A stretch of DNA of 40,953 bases from Actinomycetales bacterium (GCA_018969585.1 JAGWYB010000010.1:1-40953), one strand, 5' to 3'; shown: positions 1-7,955, counted from the first letter of the stretch. Notes: a model not told the origin generated them from the letters alone. Numbers and translations: made by a program.

Positions 1-499
1 CTCTGATAAATGGAGCGCTAATGCCATCTAAGGTAAAGCCGCCCGCTACATGTAAAGGTTCGCCGGTAGCAATATATGAATCTATTTCAGCATCACTCAT
101 TTCTGAAAAATGAACTCGGGTTGAAGCAACGTCGCTAAATTCGATTTCGTTTGTTGTATCAATAATGCAATGTCCAGTATGAAGCACGCCAGATTTTCCA
201 CTTATGTTTCGAGCTCGCTTCCGTGCGAGTTCGGCAGTAAGTGGTTTTCCAAGCGATTCACCTTCGAACTCAAACGTGGAATCGCAACCAATTATCAAAG
301 CTGGGAAATTAATCTCTTGGCGAACCGTATGCGCTTTAACGATAGAAAGTGCGATTACAAGTTCTTTTGGAGATAAATCTTGATACCTGGGATCTTCTTC
401 ATCTATTCCGCTAATTTTTATCTCAGGGTTCAGTCCAGCGCTTCGCAATAATCTTTCGCGCGAGGGCGAGGCTGAGGCCAGGATGATTCGAGGGAGCAT
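1..499 (-). CDS. maf: Maf-family nucleoside triphosphate pyrophosphatase, 3' end cut by window edge
   Basis: The reverse strand from the ATG at 497-499 encodes about 166 residues and runs off the window start, so the C-terminus is missing. The N-terminus (LPRIILASASPSRERLLRSAG) is the Maf nucleotide-binding signature. Further along are IIGCDSTFEFEGE, GKPL and a STRVHFSEMSDAEIDSYIATGEP block, all typical of the family. Maf proteins hydrolyse the pyrophosphate of non-canonical or modified dNTP/NTPs (dTTP, UTP, m5UTP and similar) and have been linked to septum formation. In Maf the Asp after the IIGCDS-type strand is the proposed catalytic base, and here it is present (CDST). The gene diverges from the neighbour at 534 across 34 bp. 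A TAGAAT hexamer at 509-514 on this strand lies 9 nt before the ATG. Substrate preference cannot be read from the sequence. Confidence 0.9.
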   Translation of the reverse strand, partial: MLPRIILASASPSRERLLRSAGLNPEIKISGIDEEDPRYQDLSPKELVIALSIVKAHTVRQEINFPALIIGCDSTFEFEGESLGKPLTAELARKRARNISGKSGVLHTGHCIIDTTNEIEFSDVASTRVHFSEMSDAEIDSYIATGEPLHVAGGFTLDGISAPFIR

Positions 500-508
500 T
501 TGCCAGCG

Positions 509-514
509 ATTCTA
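509..514 (-). promoter_or_regulatory. -10 element of maf
   Basis: TAGAAT on the reverse strand, 9 nt before the maf ATG. This spacing predicts a leader of only about 2-3 nt. Inferred from position only; no -35 box is evident. Confidence 0.4.
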
Positions 515-521
515 TCTGGGG

Positions 522-527
522 TATCTT
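522..527 (+). promoter_or_regulatory. -10 element, leaderless start at 534
   Basis: TATCTT followed by a 6-nt spacer and then the ATG at 534. This is the spacing expected when transcription starts on the A of the start codon, and it favours 534 over the longer in-frame start at 483 that lies inside maf. Confidence 0.55.
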
Positions 528-533
528 CATAAC

Positions 534-1193
534 ATGCCAGATCCGATTATTTGCCAATCGCACCTGGCAAGACTCTTGTCGCCAGTCGCAGAGAATCTCG
601 GATTGGATATCGAGATATCCAAAACAGTATCCCGCCCACTTGGAATCAACTATGTCTCTATTTCAGCGGCAATTTCTCCTCATAAACAAATCGTCACTTA
701 TCGGGCTGCAGATCATTCACCTTATCGAGAGAGATTAATGTCGCGCCCAAGTACTTTACCTTCATCAATTCAAGAAGACCTACAATCTTTAGTGAATTCC
801 AAATTATCTGAACTTCCATTTGGACAAACTTACACTTTTCGATTTACGCCAGAAAATGGACTAATTGATATCGAAAAAGGAATAACGGAGGAATCTTTAT
901 GGACCCTCGATGTAGCAAAGATTGGAATTTTTGAGAATGCAATTCGTGCGAGCCATGATTTACCACTAGGAGAGAGTTTAAGTTTGATTGAGGATTGGCG
1001 AACCTTGACCTTTGAGGCTAATCAAACCTTAGATATGAAAAGACCCTATCTTCACCTTTTCGCACATAATCCTCGATATCGAATTCATAAGTTCAGTTCA
1101 CATTCTGGTTTTATGAGCGTAAGCGGAGATGGCGACCTAACAGAATCAATCTGCCATGCCATTGATTATCTAGAGGGAATTGTTAACGAGTAG
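534..1193 (+). CDS. Hypothetical protein, 219 aa
   Basis: I do not recognise this family. The protein appears soluble: no signal peptide, membrane segment, Cys cluster or nucleotide-binding motif is visible. It is mildly acidic with several aromatic stretches (SKLSELPFGQTYTFRF, MKRPYLHLFAHNPRYR). The start at 534 (MPDPIICQSH) was chosen because a TATCTT hexamer sits 6 nt upstream. The alternative at 483 would overlap divergent maf by 17 bp. The gene ends convergently with UDP-glucose dehydrogenase and overlaps it by 11 bp. Its codon use looks like that of its neighbours, so it is probably a real lineage-restricted gene. Neighbourhood gives no functional clue beyond proximity to maf and envelope genes. 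Confidence 0.7.
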   Translation: MPDPIICQSHLARLLSPVAENLGLDIEISKTVSRPLGINYVSISAAISPHKQIVTYRAADHSPYRERLMSRPSTLPSSIQEDLQSLVNSKLSELPFGQTYTFRFTPENGLIDIEKGITEESLWTLDVAKIGIFENAIRASHDLPLGESLSLIEDWRTLTFEANQTLDMKRPYLHLFAHNPRYRIHKFSSHSGFMSVSGDGDLTESICHAIDYLEGIVNE

Positions 1194-2490
1194 TTCGGCC
1201 AAGCCCTCGAAATCTCCAGCCTGATTTTTCCCAGAGTTCGCGATCAAGAGCATTTCGGCCATCGATAATTACGGGTTCCTTAACTCTCTTCAAAATTGCA
1301 ACCGGATCTAAGTCGCGGTATTCCTTCCATTCGGTTAAATGGAGAATACAACTGGCATCTTTTACGCACGTTTCGACGTTATCCACAAAAGTAAGTTGAG
1401 GTGAACGACGTTTCGCATTACCTAAAGCTTTCGGATCATGCACAGTTACAACTGCGCCGGCCGCTGCGATTTGTTCAGCGATATCAAGAGCCGGCGAATC
1501 TCTTACATCATCACTATCTGGCTTGAAAGCAGCTCCAAGTATTGCGATGCGCTTTCCCTTTAGATCACTTCCAATCTCTAACCGGACTAAATCGATAACT
1601 CGCTGTCTCGCTCGTTGATTTATCGAATCAATCTCTCTGAGGAATTCCAATGATTGTTTCGCGCCTAGCTCTTCGGACCTGGCCATAAATGCCCTAATGT
1701 CTTTAGGCAGACAACCGCCACCAAAGCCAATTCCGGCTTGCAAGAACTTTGAACCAATGCGAGGGTCGTAACCAATTGCTTTTGCGAGCACAGTTACGTC
1801 GCCACCGGCAACTTCACATATTTCAGCCATAGCATTTATGAAAGATATTTTGGTGGCTAGAAATGAGTTAGCTGCCACCTTTACTAATTCAGAGGTTGGC
1901 AGATCTGCTCGAATCCACGGAATTCCGGCTGCAATTAGTGATTCGTACACTTTACGTAATTTTGATTCTGCTTGATCGGAAGTAACTCCTACAACCAATC
2001 TATTGGGACGCAAGGTATCTTCGATCGCGAATCCTTCGCGGAGAAACTCTGGATTCCATGCTAGTTCTACGCTTGGATTTAATTCTGAAAGTCTTTTTGC
2101 AAGCCTTTCTGCCGTACCAACGGGAACCGTTGATTTTCCAACTATTAGCGAGTTTGTCTTTGCCACAGGGCCAATCATCTCGATTGCGCTATCGACAAAT
2201 TGTAAATCTGCGGCTAACGAATCTTTTCTTTGTGGAGTTCCAACGCAAATAAAATGTATTTCACAATCTTTTGCATTTGAAAAATCATTAGTGAATTGAA
2301 GTCGACCGCCCTGTAGTTCTTCCTCAACTAATTCCTGTAATCCAGGTTCAAAAAAAGGAACGATGCCTTTTTTTAATGAGGAAACTTTTTCACTATCAAT
2401 ATCGATGCCGACAACGTCGAAACCGAGGGAGGAGAGCGCAGCAGCATGGGTCACACCGAGATAGCCTGTGCCAATCACAGATATCTTCAT
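1183..2490 (-). CDS. ugd: UDP-glucose 6-dehydrogenase
   Basis: This enzyme oxidises UDP-glucose to UDP-glucuronate with two NAD+, supplying acidic sugars for surface polysaccharides. The 435-aa product has the N-terminal Rossmann motif GTGYLGVTHAAAL (7-19), VGTP at 83-86, the KSTVPVGT loop (119-126), the central EFLREGF segment (148-154) and the catalytic Cys260 in GIGFGGGCLPKD. The C-terminal UDP-binding domain contains AFKPDSDDVRDSPAL. A longer frame reaches 2526, but MKISVIGTGYLG at 2490 is the family N-terminus and has TACAGT 6 nt upstream, so I start there. It follows the LCP gene on the same strand by 13 bp but seems to have its own promoter in that gene's tail. UDP-mannose/ManNAc dehydrogenase is a less likely alternative. 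Confidence 0.93.
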   Translation of the reverse strand: MKISVIGTGYLGVTHAAALSSLGFDVVGIDIDSEKVSSLKKGIVPFFEPGLQELVEEELQGGRLQFTNDFSNAKDCEIHFICVGTPQRKDSLAADLQFVDSAIEMIGPVAKTNSLIVGKSTVPVGTAERLAKRLSELNPSVELAWNPEFLREGFAIEDTLRPNRLVVGVTSDQAESKLRKVYESLIAAGIPWIRADLPTSELVKVAANSFLATKISFINAMAEICEVAGGDVTVLAKAIGYDPRIGSKFLQAGIGFGGGCLPKDIRAFMARSEELGAKQSLEFLREIDSINQRARQRVIDLVRLEIGSDLKGKRIAILGAAFKPDSDDVRDSPALDIAEQIAAAGAVVTVHDPKALGNAKRRSPQLTFVDNVETCVKDASCILHLTEWKEYRDLDPVAILKRVKEPVIIDGRNALDRELWEKSGWRFRGLGRTTR

Positions 2491-2496
2491 GACGTA

Positions 2497-2502
2497 ACTG
2501 TA
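2497..2502 (-). promoter_or_regulatory. -10 element, leaderless start of ugd
   Basis: Reverse-strand TACAGT, then a 6-nt spacer, then the ATG at 2488-2490. It lies immediately after the LCP stop codon (2504-2506), so ugd can be transcribed independently. Confidence 0.55.
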
Positions 2503-2503
2503 C

Positions 2504-3595
2504 CTAGCCAGCTTGGCAGGGGTCATCAGCGGCGGTACGGGTATCGAATTTGTCTATTGGCTTGGGCGGCGCAGAAGAGTCGGGGCTCGCATATTCGACT
2601 AACGCTTCATCATTCTTAATCTTCTCAAATAGTTGTGGTGCTAGTTCTGGATCCCAGAGTACTGAAGCGGTTACTCCATTTTTATTGTAGTTGTAATACT
2701 TAAGTGGAATCGTCAAGGTTCTTACGCTGCTTGCTGAAAGATTACGGAGTTGTTTAGCGAGAGTTAGTAAGTCTCCTTGTGACAGTCCCGTATCGGTAGT
2801 AACGCTGGCAAGAGAAGAGTTTATGAAATCGATTAGTTTGATGGGGTTTAACAAAACTCCAGCGCTTGTGGCTTTTCTTAACATCGCGCCAGCAAATTCC
2901 TGTTGACGCTTCATTCTTCCAAGGTCTCCCAATCCATCAAAAGTTCGAGTTCGGACATACTTCAGTGAATCGATTCCATCTAAAACATGTCTGCCGGCGG
3001 GAAGAACCAAATGGCTCTTGGGATCATCTATGTCTTTTTTGGTGCATATTTCTACGCCACCTAACGCATCTACCATCCTGACAAAACCAACAAAGTTAAT
3101 CTCTACATAGTGGTCTATTCGAAGTCCAGACATTTCCTCAAAAGTTTGTATGAGAAGCGGAGCGCCACCCCAGTTATAAGCCGAATTAATTTTTGAATAA
3201 GTACCAGGAATTTGATTTCCCGTATTTATGGAGGTGTGCGGCGGAATGTAAGCAAACGAATCTCTAGGGATTGAGATTATGGCGGCTTTATCTCGCTTCT
3301 TTGATATATGGACAAGCAGCATGGTGTCGGAACGTTTTCCGGCGGCAACTTTTGTGGTTCCGACTCGTAAACGTTTCGTTTCTGCTTTAGATAAACCTTC
3401 ACGCGTATCGGAGCCAACAATTAGATAATTAACGGCCGATGAAGCTTTTTTGGGTCGATCCTTTAAATCTCCAAAGACATCGCTCTTAGGAATGGTTGCT
3501 GTGATGCGACCCAGTCCAATCCACGAAATAGCAGATAGCGCAACGATAGATATAGAAAGAATGGTTAAAAAACGGATTGCACGACCTGATTTCAC
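2504..3595 (-). CDS. LytR-CpsA-Psr (LCP) family phosphotransferase
   Basis: LCP proteins transfer undecaprenyl-linked glycopolymers to peptidoglycan on the outer face of the membrane. In Actinobacteria they attach arabinogalactan or other wall polymers. With the GTG at 3593-3595 the protein is 363 aa with one N-terminal membrane anchor (about residues 7-29). The LCP core shows NYLIVGSDTREGL, RSDTMLLVHI, ISIPRDSFAYIP, KINSAYNWGG, VEINFVGFVRMVDALGGVEIC and the R-rich end LKYVRTRTFDGLGDLGRMKRQQEF. These include the conserved Arg and Asp residues that bind the lipid pyrophosphate. A frame extending to 3718 overlaps the divergent glycosyltransferase, while TACGCT sits 6 nt before the GTG, so the shorter start is preferred. 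Neighbours (GT2, UDP-glucose dehydrogenase, SpoIID-like) fit an envelope polymer role. Confidence 0.9.
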   Translation of the reverse strand: MKSGRAIRFLTILSISIVALSAISWIGLGRITATIPKSDVFGDLKDRPKKASSAVNYLIVGSDTREGLSKAETKRLRVGTTKVAAGKRSDTMLLVHISKKRDKAAIISIPRDSFAYIPPHTSINTGNQIPGTYSKINSAYNWGGAPLLIQTFEEMSGLRIDHYVEINFVGFVRMVDALGGVEICTKKDIDDPKSHLVLPAGRHVLDGIDSLKYVRTRTFDGLGDLGRMKRQQEFAGAMLRKATSAGVLLNPIKLIDFINSSLASVTTDTGLSQGDLLTLAKQLRNLSASSVRTLTIPLKYYNYNKNGVTASVLWDPELAPQLFEKIKNDEALVEYASPDSSAPPKPIDKFDTRTAADDPCQAG

Positions 3596-3601
3596 GCGAT
3601 A

Positions 3602-3607
3602 AGCGTA
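3602..3607 (-). promoter_or_regulatory. -10 element, leaderless GTG start of LCP gene
   Basis: Reverse-strand TACGCT with a 6-nt spacer to the GTG at 3593-3595. It decides the start in favour of 3595. Confidence 0.55.
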
Positions 3608-3616
3608 GTGAAGCGA

Positions 3617-3622
3617 TAGCGT
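3617..3622 (+). promoter_or_regulatory. -10 element of GT2 gene
   Basis: TAGCGT, 9 nt before the ATG at 3632. The two divergent promoters share the 36-bp LCP/GT2 intergenic region. Confidence 0.4.
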
Positions 3623-3631
3623 TTGACTGTT

Positions 3632-4627
3632 ATGTTTGCTGCGAATTCGCCGAGTGAATCTGCCCACGGCTGGCCGGGCGTATCCGTAATCCTTACAGTC
3701 ATCAATGAGGCGGCGCATCTGAAATCAGCCATCGCAGCAATATTTGAATCGGGTTATCCCGGCGAGATTGAAATTGCAATCGCGGTTGGTCCATCTAAAG
3801 ATGGGACCTTAGAAATTGCAAAAGCGCTAACCGCAGATCCGCGGATTCGGGTTGTCGATAATCCATCGGGGCGAACTCCTGATGGATTAAATAGCGCAAT
3901 CGCAGCAACAAAAAATGAAATTATTGTCAGAGTTGATGGACACTCGGAAATTTCTCCTGGATACATTCGCCGCGCGGTCGAGATTCTCCAAGAGACGGGA
4001 GCGGTAAATGTAGGCGGAGTTATGGCAGCCGAAGGCATCTCTGGATTCCAAAGAGCGGTCGCAATTGCTATGCGTTCCAAGATCGGAGTCGGTTCTGCGC
4101 GATTCCATACCGGGGGCAAATCTGGCAGCACCGATACTGTCTATCTGGGCGTATTTAAGCGAAGTGCAATTGAAGCAATCGGTGGATATGACTCGAGATT
4201 TACTAGAGCACAAGATTGGGAGATGAATTTTCGTTTACGGAAAGCCGGAGGCGTTATCTGGTTTGATCCTAATTTGAAAGTCACTTATCGTCCCAGAAAG
4301 AGCGCTAGGGAATTAGCTTCGCAATATTTCCAATATGGTCGTTGGCGACATGCAGTTCTTAGGCACCATAAAGGCTCAACAAATGCCAGATACCTTGCTC
4401 CTCCAACAAATTTAATTATTCATGCGATTTCCATTCCGCTTGCGTTATTTATCAATCCAGTATTTTGGCTTGCCCCATTGAGTTATTTGTCGATTATTAC
4501 TTTGGCTTCATTTAAACTGGGAAGAAATTGGACTGAGAGAGTGCGGCTTCCGATTGTTCTGATAATAATGCATTTTTCCTGGGGATTTGGTTTCATCTCG
4601 TCACCACGCACTTTGATTTCCAAATAA
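3632..4627 (+). CDS. Membrane-associated family 2 glycosyltransferase (ExoA-like)
   Basis: The 331-aa protein has an N-terminal GT-A fold: VSVILTVINEA (17-27), the donor-site segment RVDGHSE with Asp102 in the DxD position, and an acceptor/product motif QDWEMNFRLRKAGG (194-207). About two to three hydrophobic segments follow near the C-terminus (roughly 255-290 and 305-325). This architecture resembles ExoA-type transferases that extend lipid-linked repeat units at the cytoplasmic membrane. The ATG at 3632 was preferred over a TTG at 3623 because of the upstream TAGCGT. The gene diverges from the LCP gene and is followed 29 bp later by the SpoIID-like gene. Its sugar donor is unknown. Adjacent UDP-glucose dehydrogenase suggests that a uronic-acid-containing polymer is possible. 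Confidence 0.85.
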   Translation: MFAANSPSESAHGWPGVSVILTVINEAAHLKSAIAAIFESGYPGEIEIAIAVGPSKDGTLEIAKALTADPRIRVVDNPSGRTPDGLNSAIAATKNEIIVRVDGHSEISPGYIRRAVEILQETGAVNVGGVMAAEGISGFQRAVAIAMRSKIGVGSARFHTGGKSGSTDTVYLGVFKRSAIEAIGGYDSRFTRAQDWEMNFRLRKAGGVIWFDPNLKVTYRPRKSARELASQYFQYGRWRHAVLRHHKGSTNARYLAPPTNLIIHAISIPLALFINPVFWLAPLSYLSIITLASFKLGRNWTERVRLPIVLIIMHFSWGFGFISSPRTLISK

Positions 4628-4643
4628 TTGTGCATTGCTCAGG

Positions 4644-4649
4644 TACCCT
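4644..4649 (+). promoter_or_regulatory. -10 element, leaderless GTG start of SpoIID-like gene
   Basis: TACCCT with a 7-nt spacer to the GTG at 4657. This start gives a clean signal peptide, whereas the frame opening at 4630 adds nine residues before it. Confidence 0.55.
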
Positions 4650-4656
4650 AATTAGT

Positions 4657-5964
4657 GTGAGGAAATTCTGTGCCATCATCTTGGCGTTTTTACTACTCTT
4701 AATTTCCGTACCTGCAAATTCCTCAGATCTAATCCCAAGAGAATTTCAATTTGAAGGCACTGGATATGGCCACGGAGTTGGTATGAGCCAGATAGGTGCG
4801 CGTGGCCTTGCACTTGAAGGTCGAAGTGCCGCCGAAATTTTGGCTTATTACTACCCAGGAACACAGCTCGCTCCATATCCAGACAACACATTGATAAGAG
4901 TTAATATTGCGAATCAAACCGCAACCGCCAACCTTTCATTAGAGAAAGGTTTAGGAAGTTTTTCGCTATTCCAGGGTGATATTCCTTTAACAGAAAATCC
5001 AGCCCCCTTCGGTCAATATGACGGGACGGTAAGCGCATCCTTTACAAATCTTGGAGGTCAAGTAATTCCTTTCTTAACTTCACCTACTGCGAAATTTGCT
5101 TCCATACCGGGCGATAAGGCTTGGACAATTAGATGGGATCCGCAGTCAGTAGTAGCGATGAAAAGTGGCGATAAGAGTGGTCGCTACAAATACGGTCAGA
5201 TAACCATAAAGAGCGTTAGTACGCCGTTGACTTCATATCTTGCAGTAACGACAACTCTTCGACTACATGATGAGTATCTTTACGGGATAGGCGAGGTTCC
5301 ATCATCTTGGCCGCCGGCCGCGTTAGAAGCGCAAGTCATAGCAGCTAGAACGTATGCCCTAAATAAATTATCGCGAGTACGAACTGAATGCGACTGCAAT
5401 ATTTATAGTACAACTGTCGATCAAAATTTTGTTGGATATTCCAAAGAGACAGAAGCTATTTACGGTGTGCGATGGCGTGATGCGGTAAACCGAACCTTCG
5501 TTGATGCAGATAACTCGCTCGTAATAGTTTTAAACGGAAAGCCCATAAATGCTTTCTATTTCTCATCTAGCGGTGGAAAGACCCAGAACATCAGAGAAGT
5601 CTGGGGATCTGAAGCCTCATACTTACAAGGAGTTCCTGATCCTTGGAGCCAAAATCCAAAGATCAATCCTCGTTATGCAGCATGGACCAGACTCGTACCC
5701 CAAGAAACAGTTGCTCAAGCATTTAAATTGCCTGATGTAATTCGTTTATCGTTTGACACAAAGACAACGACAGGAAGTATCTCTCAAGTCACTGCTTATT
5801 CACTTACCGGCTCTAGAAGTACGTTAACCGGCGAGATTTTTCGTTCTCGAGTAAATCTTCCCTCAACCTGGATTTTCGATCGAAATGAGTTAGCTCAAAT
5901 ACTCACCGGCAAAGTAAGAGTTTTAGAGCTGCAAGAAATTTTGGTGCCGCCAGGATTAGGTTAA
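4657..5964 (+). CDS. Secreted SpoIID/LytB-domain protein (putative lytic transglycosylase)
   Basis: SpoIID-type enzymes cleave glycan strands of peptidoglycan that lack stem peptides. With the GTG at 4657 the 435-aa protein starts MRKFCAIILAFLLLLISVPA, a Sec signal peptide. Next comes a GYGHGVGMSQIGARGLALEG block (36-55). The SpoIID core contains the GEVPSSWPPAALEAQ segment, whose Glu213 aligns with the SpoIID catalytic Glu, then AARTYAL, FYFSSSGGKT and WGSEASYLQGVPDP. In Bacillus SpoIID the GHGVGMSQ block lies at the C-terminus. Here it is N-terminal, an arrangement I recall in other actinobacterial members. No sporulation genes are present, so a role in wall remodelling is inferred. It shares the locus with GT2, LCP and ugd and converges with dapD across 20 bp. 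Confidence 0.87.
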   Translation: MRKFCAIILAFLLLLISVPANSSDLIPREFQFEGTGYGHGVGMSQIGARGLALEGRSAAEILAYYYPGTQLAPYPDNTLIRVNIANQTATANLSLEKGLGSFSLFQGDIPLTENPAPFGQYDGTVSASFTNLGGQVIPFLTSPTAKFASIPGDKAWTIRWDPQSVVAMKSGDKSGRYKYGQITIKSVSTPLTSYLAVTTTLRLHDEYLYGIGEVPSSWPPAALEAQVIAARTYALNKLSRVRTECDCNIYSTTVDQNFVGYSKETEAIYGVRWRDAVNRTFVDADNSLVIVLNGKPINAFYFSSSGGKTQNIREVWGSEASYLQGVPDPWSQNPKINPRYAAWTRLVPQETVAQAFKLPDVIRLSFDTKTTTGSISQVTAYSLTGSRSTLTGEIFRSRVNLPSTWIFDRNELAQILTGKVRVLELQEILVPPGLG

Positions 5965-5984
5965 ATCGAGCCCATCTGGAGAAA

Positions 5985-6902
5985 CTAATTGCTATGGAGC
6001 ATGCTATTCAATCCGCCCCAATCTCCAGTCCTTGGTAAAAGTTCTAGAGCGCCATCAGTTGAATTGCGTCGAAATAGTGCACCATTAACTCCAGAAAGCT
6101 CTCTCGCTTTTACTATTTTTCCGTCAGGAAGTCTCACCTTAGAACCTGCAGTGACGTAAATCCCCGCTTCCACAACGCAATCGTCACCTAGAGAAATTCC
6201 GATTCCTGAATTTGCTCCAAGAAGCGTTTTCTTACCGATACTTATTACTTCTTTACCGCCGCCGCTAAGCGTTCCCATGATTGACGCTCCGCCACCTATA
6301 TCTGAGCCTTCGCCCACAACCACTCCCGCAGATATGCGTCCTTCAACCATGGATGCTCCCAAGGTTCCGGCATTGAAATTAACGAATCCTTCGTGCATAA
6401 CAGTTGTGCCACTCGCAAGGTGCGCCCCAAGTCTTACTCGATCGCCATCTGCAATACGAACGCCTTCTGGAATCACGTAATCAATCATTCGTGGGAATTT
6501 ATCAACGCTAAAAACTGTGAAAGTAATTCCTTGCGCCTGATAAGTCTCTTTAACTTGCTGAAAATCTGGGACCGCAACCGGACCTTGAGAAGTCCATACA
6601 ACATTGTTGAGAAGGCCGAAAATACCTTCCAAGGAAGCTCCGTGAGGCTTGATAATTCGGTGTGAAAGGAGATGCAATCGGAGATAAACATCTATCGCAT
6701 CTACAGGCGCGGTTTCAAGATCTATTTCACGAGAAACCAATTCAGATTTAGTTGATCGAATTTCATCTACTTTCAACAACTTGGCTAAATCAGGAGCATT
6801 GTTCTTCTCTAATTTTCCAAGGCCAAGAACGCTGAAATAAACATCTAGGACTGAGCCATCTCTAGCTCGAGTAACGATTCCAAACCCAAATGCGCTTTTC
6901 AT
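5985..6902 (-). CDS. dapD: 2,3,4,5-tetrahydropyridine-2,6-dicarboxylate N-succinyltransferase, actinobacterial type
   Basis: DapD succinylates tetrahydrodipicolinate using succinyl-CoA, a committed step of the succinylase branch to meso-diaminopimelate and lysine. The 305-aa product has an N-terminal alpha/beta domain, the linker FPRMIDYVIPEGVRIADGDRVRLG, then a left-handed beta-helix of hexapeptide repeats (about 150-260). Repeat segments include GTTVMHEGFVNFNAGTLGAS, the MVEGRISAGV turn, GGGASIMGTLSGGG and NSGIGISLGDDCVVEAG. This matches the longer actinobacterial DapD class rather than the E. coli one. The ATG at 6900-6902 has TACCGT 6 nt upstream. The downstream partner DapC is encoded at 21470-22543. 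Confidence 0.95.
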   Translation of the reverse strand: MKSAFGFGIVTRARDGSVLDVYFSVLGLGKLEKNNAPDLAKLLKVDEIRSTKSELVSREIDLETAPVDAIDVYLRLHLLSHRIIKPHGASLEGIFGLLNNVVWTSQGPVAVPDFQQVKETYQAQGITFTVFSVDKFPRMIDYVIPEGVRIADGDRVRLGAHLASGTTVMHEGFVNFNAGTLGASMVEGRISAGVVVGEGSDIGGGASIMGTLSGGGKEVISIGKKTLLGANSGIGISLGDDCVVEAGIYVTAGSKVRLPDGKIVKARELSGVNGALFRRNSTDGALELLPRTGDWGGLNSMLHSN

Positions 6903-6908
6903 GCGCTA

Positions 6909-6914
6909 ACGGTA
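6909..6914 (-). promoter_or_regulatory. -10 element, leaderless start of dapD
   Basis: Reverse-strand TACCGT followed by 6 nt and the dapD ATG. It faces the LOG-gene promoter (6945-6950) within a 54-bp divergent region. Confidence 0.55.
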
Positions 6915-6944
6915 TCAAGTTCCGACAAGAAGATGTTTCTGCTT

Positions 6945-6950
6945 TAGAGT
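6945..6950 (+). promoter_or_regulatory. -10 element, leaderless start of LOG-family gene
   Basis: TAGAGT followed by a 6-nt spacer and the ATG at 6957. Confidence 0.55.
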
Positions 6951-6956
6951 GCGCGT

Positions 6957-7493
6957 ATGAAGATTGCTGTTTTCTGTGCATCCTCTACGACAGTTCCGGA
7001 TTCCGCGAAGCAATTAGGTTTTGCATTAGGAGCAGAACTCGCTGCCAAAGGACACGAACTGGTTTGGGGTGGCGGCGCAATTTCGGTAATGGGAGAAGTT
7101 TCGCGAGGCGCCAGATCAAATAGCGGAAAAACTATCGGCGTCATACCTGAACTCTTGGTCGGCGTGGAATTTGTAGATAAAGAGGCGAGCGAAATACATA
7201 TAGTTAAAGATATGCGAGAGCGCAAAGGTCTAATCGAGCAATTATCTGATGGTTTTATTGCCCTTCCTGGGGGCCTGGGAACGCTGGAAGAACTTTTTGA
7301 GATTTGGGTTGGTCGATATCTTGGCTTTCATCAGAAACCGATAGCGATACTTGATCCTCATGATGTTTATGATTCGCTGAGACTTGCGCTAACTGATTTG
7401 ACTGATAAGAATTTTTTGAAGCCTGGCCAACAAGAACAAGTTCGATGGTGTAAATCAATCGATGAATCGTTAACGCACCTGGAATCAAGATGA
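6957..7493 (+). CDS. LOG-family (TIGR00730) nucleoside 5'-monophosphate phosphoribohydrolase
   Basis: Proteins of this family release the base from nucleoside monophosphates. Plant and mycobacterial members act on cytokinin riboside 5'-phosphates. The 178-aa product has the lysine-decarboxylase-like Rossmann fold, opening with MKIAVFCASS, then LVWGGGAISVMG, the MRERK motif (86-90) and the catalytic PGGLGTLEE motif (104-112). It is translationally coupled to the SRPBCC gene by an ATGA overlap at 7490-7493. From memory, a LOG gene (Rv1205) also lies near dapD in M. tuberculosis, so the position is ancestral. Cytokinin production should not be assumed. A housekeeping nucleotide-recycling role is equally likely. 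Confidence 0.9.
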   Translation: MKIAVFCASSTTVPDSAKQLGFALGAELAAKGHELVWGGGAISVMGEVSRGARSNSGKTIGVIPELLVGVEFVDKEASEIHIVKDMRERKGLIEQLSDGFIALPGGLGTLEELFEIWVGRYLGFHQKPIAILDPHDVYDSLRLALTDLTDKNFLKPGQQEQVRWCKSIDESLTHLESR

Positions 7494-7924
7494 GCATTGA
7501 AGAATTCCGCGTCTCGTTACGAATATCAGCACCTATTCAGGAAGTTTGGAATGAATTGGTTACTTGGAAGAATCAAGGAAACTGGATGGCTTTAACAAAA
7601 GTAACATCTTCGCATTTCGGTCCTAAGGATTCTGGTGTTGGAACAACTATCGAAGCATTTACTGGAATAGGTAAATTTGGAATCATTGACCAGATGAAAG
7701 TAATCGATTGGCAGCCGCCGACTTACTGCAAGGTTGATCACTATGGAAAATTCATCAAGGGAATTGGAATATTTAACTTGACGGAAGAAGACGATATAAC
7801 TCGATTCGACTGGTTTGAAGAAATTAAGGCTCCACGAGCGTTATTAATCTTTATTAAGCCATTTATATTGATCGCTGTTTACGTTTCGCTGAGAAAATTC
7901 GCGCGCGGCTTTGTCCGAACCTAA
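7490..7924 (+). CDS. SRPBCC (START-like/polyketide cyclase) family protein
   Basis: The 144-aa protein begins RVSLRISAPIQEVWNELVTW and continues with GNWMALTKVTS. This is the characteristic first strand-helix of SRPBCC (PYR1/Coq10-like) ligand-binding folds. Later segments (GVGTTIEAF, FEEIKAP) fit the curved beta-sheet. The C-terminal helix is unusually hydrophobic (LLIFIKPFILIAVYVSLRKFARGF), suggesting membrane contact or a lipid-like ligand. It overlaps the LOG gene by 4 nt (ATGA), so the two are co-translated. The ligand is unknown. No enzymatic residues can be assigned. Confidence 0.78.
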   Translation: MSIEEFRVSLRISAPIQEVWNELVTWKNQGNWMALTKVTSSHFGPKDSGVGTTIEAFTGIGKFGIIDQMKVIDWQPPTYCKVDHYGKFIKGIGIFNLTEEDDITRFDWFEEIKAPRALLIFIKPFILIAVYVSLRKFARGFVRT

Positions 7925-7943
7925 ATAATTCAGTTATTCCTTG

Positions 7944-7949
7944 TAACCT
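7944..7949 (+). promoter_or_regulatory. -10 element, leaderless GTG start at 7956
   Basis: TAACCT followed by a 6-nt spacer and the GTG at 7956. It supports the 66-aa frame as an expressed gene rather than debris. Confidence 0.55.
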
Positions 7950-7955
7950 TGGGTA

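Noticed and set aside
2504-3718. Longer N-terminus of the LCP gene
   Set aside because: It would overlap the divergent glycosyltransferase by nearly 90 bp and add a non-conserved Arg-rich stretch. GTG 3595 has a well-placed -10.
4657-5964. Sporulation gene
   Set aside because: SpoIID-domain proteins are widespread in non-sporulating Actinobacteria, and no other sporulation gene is present.
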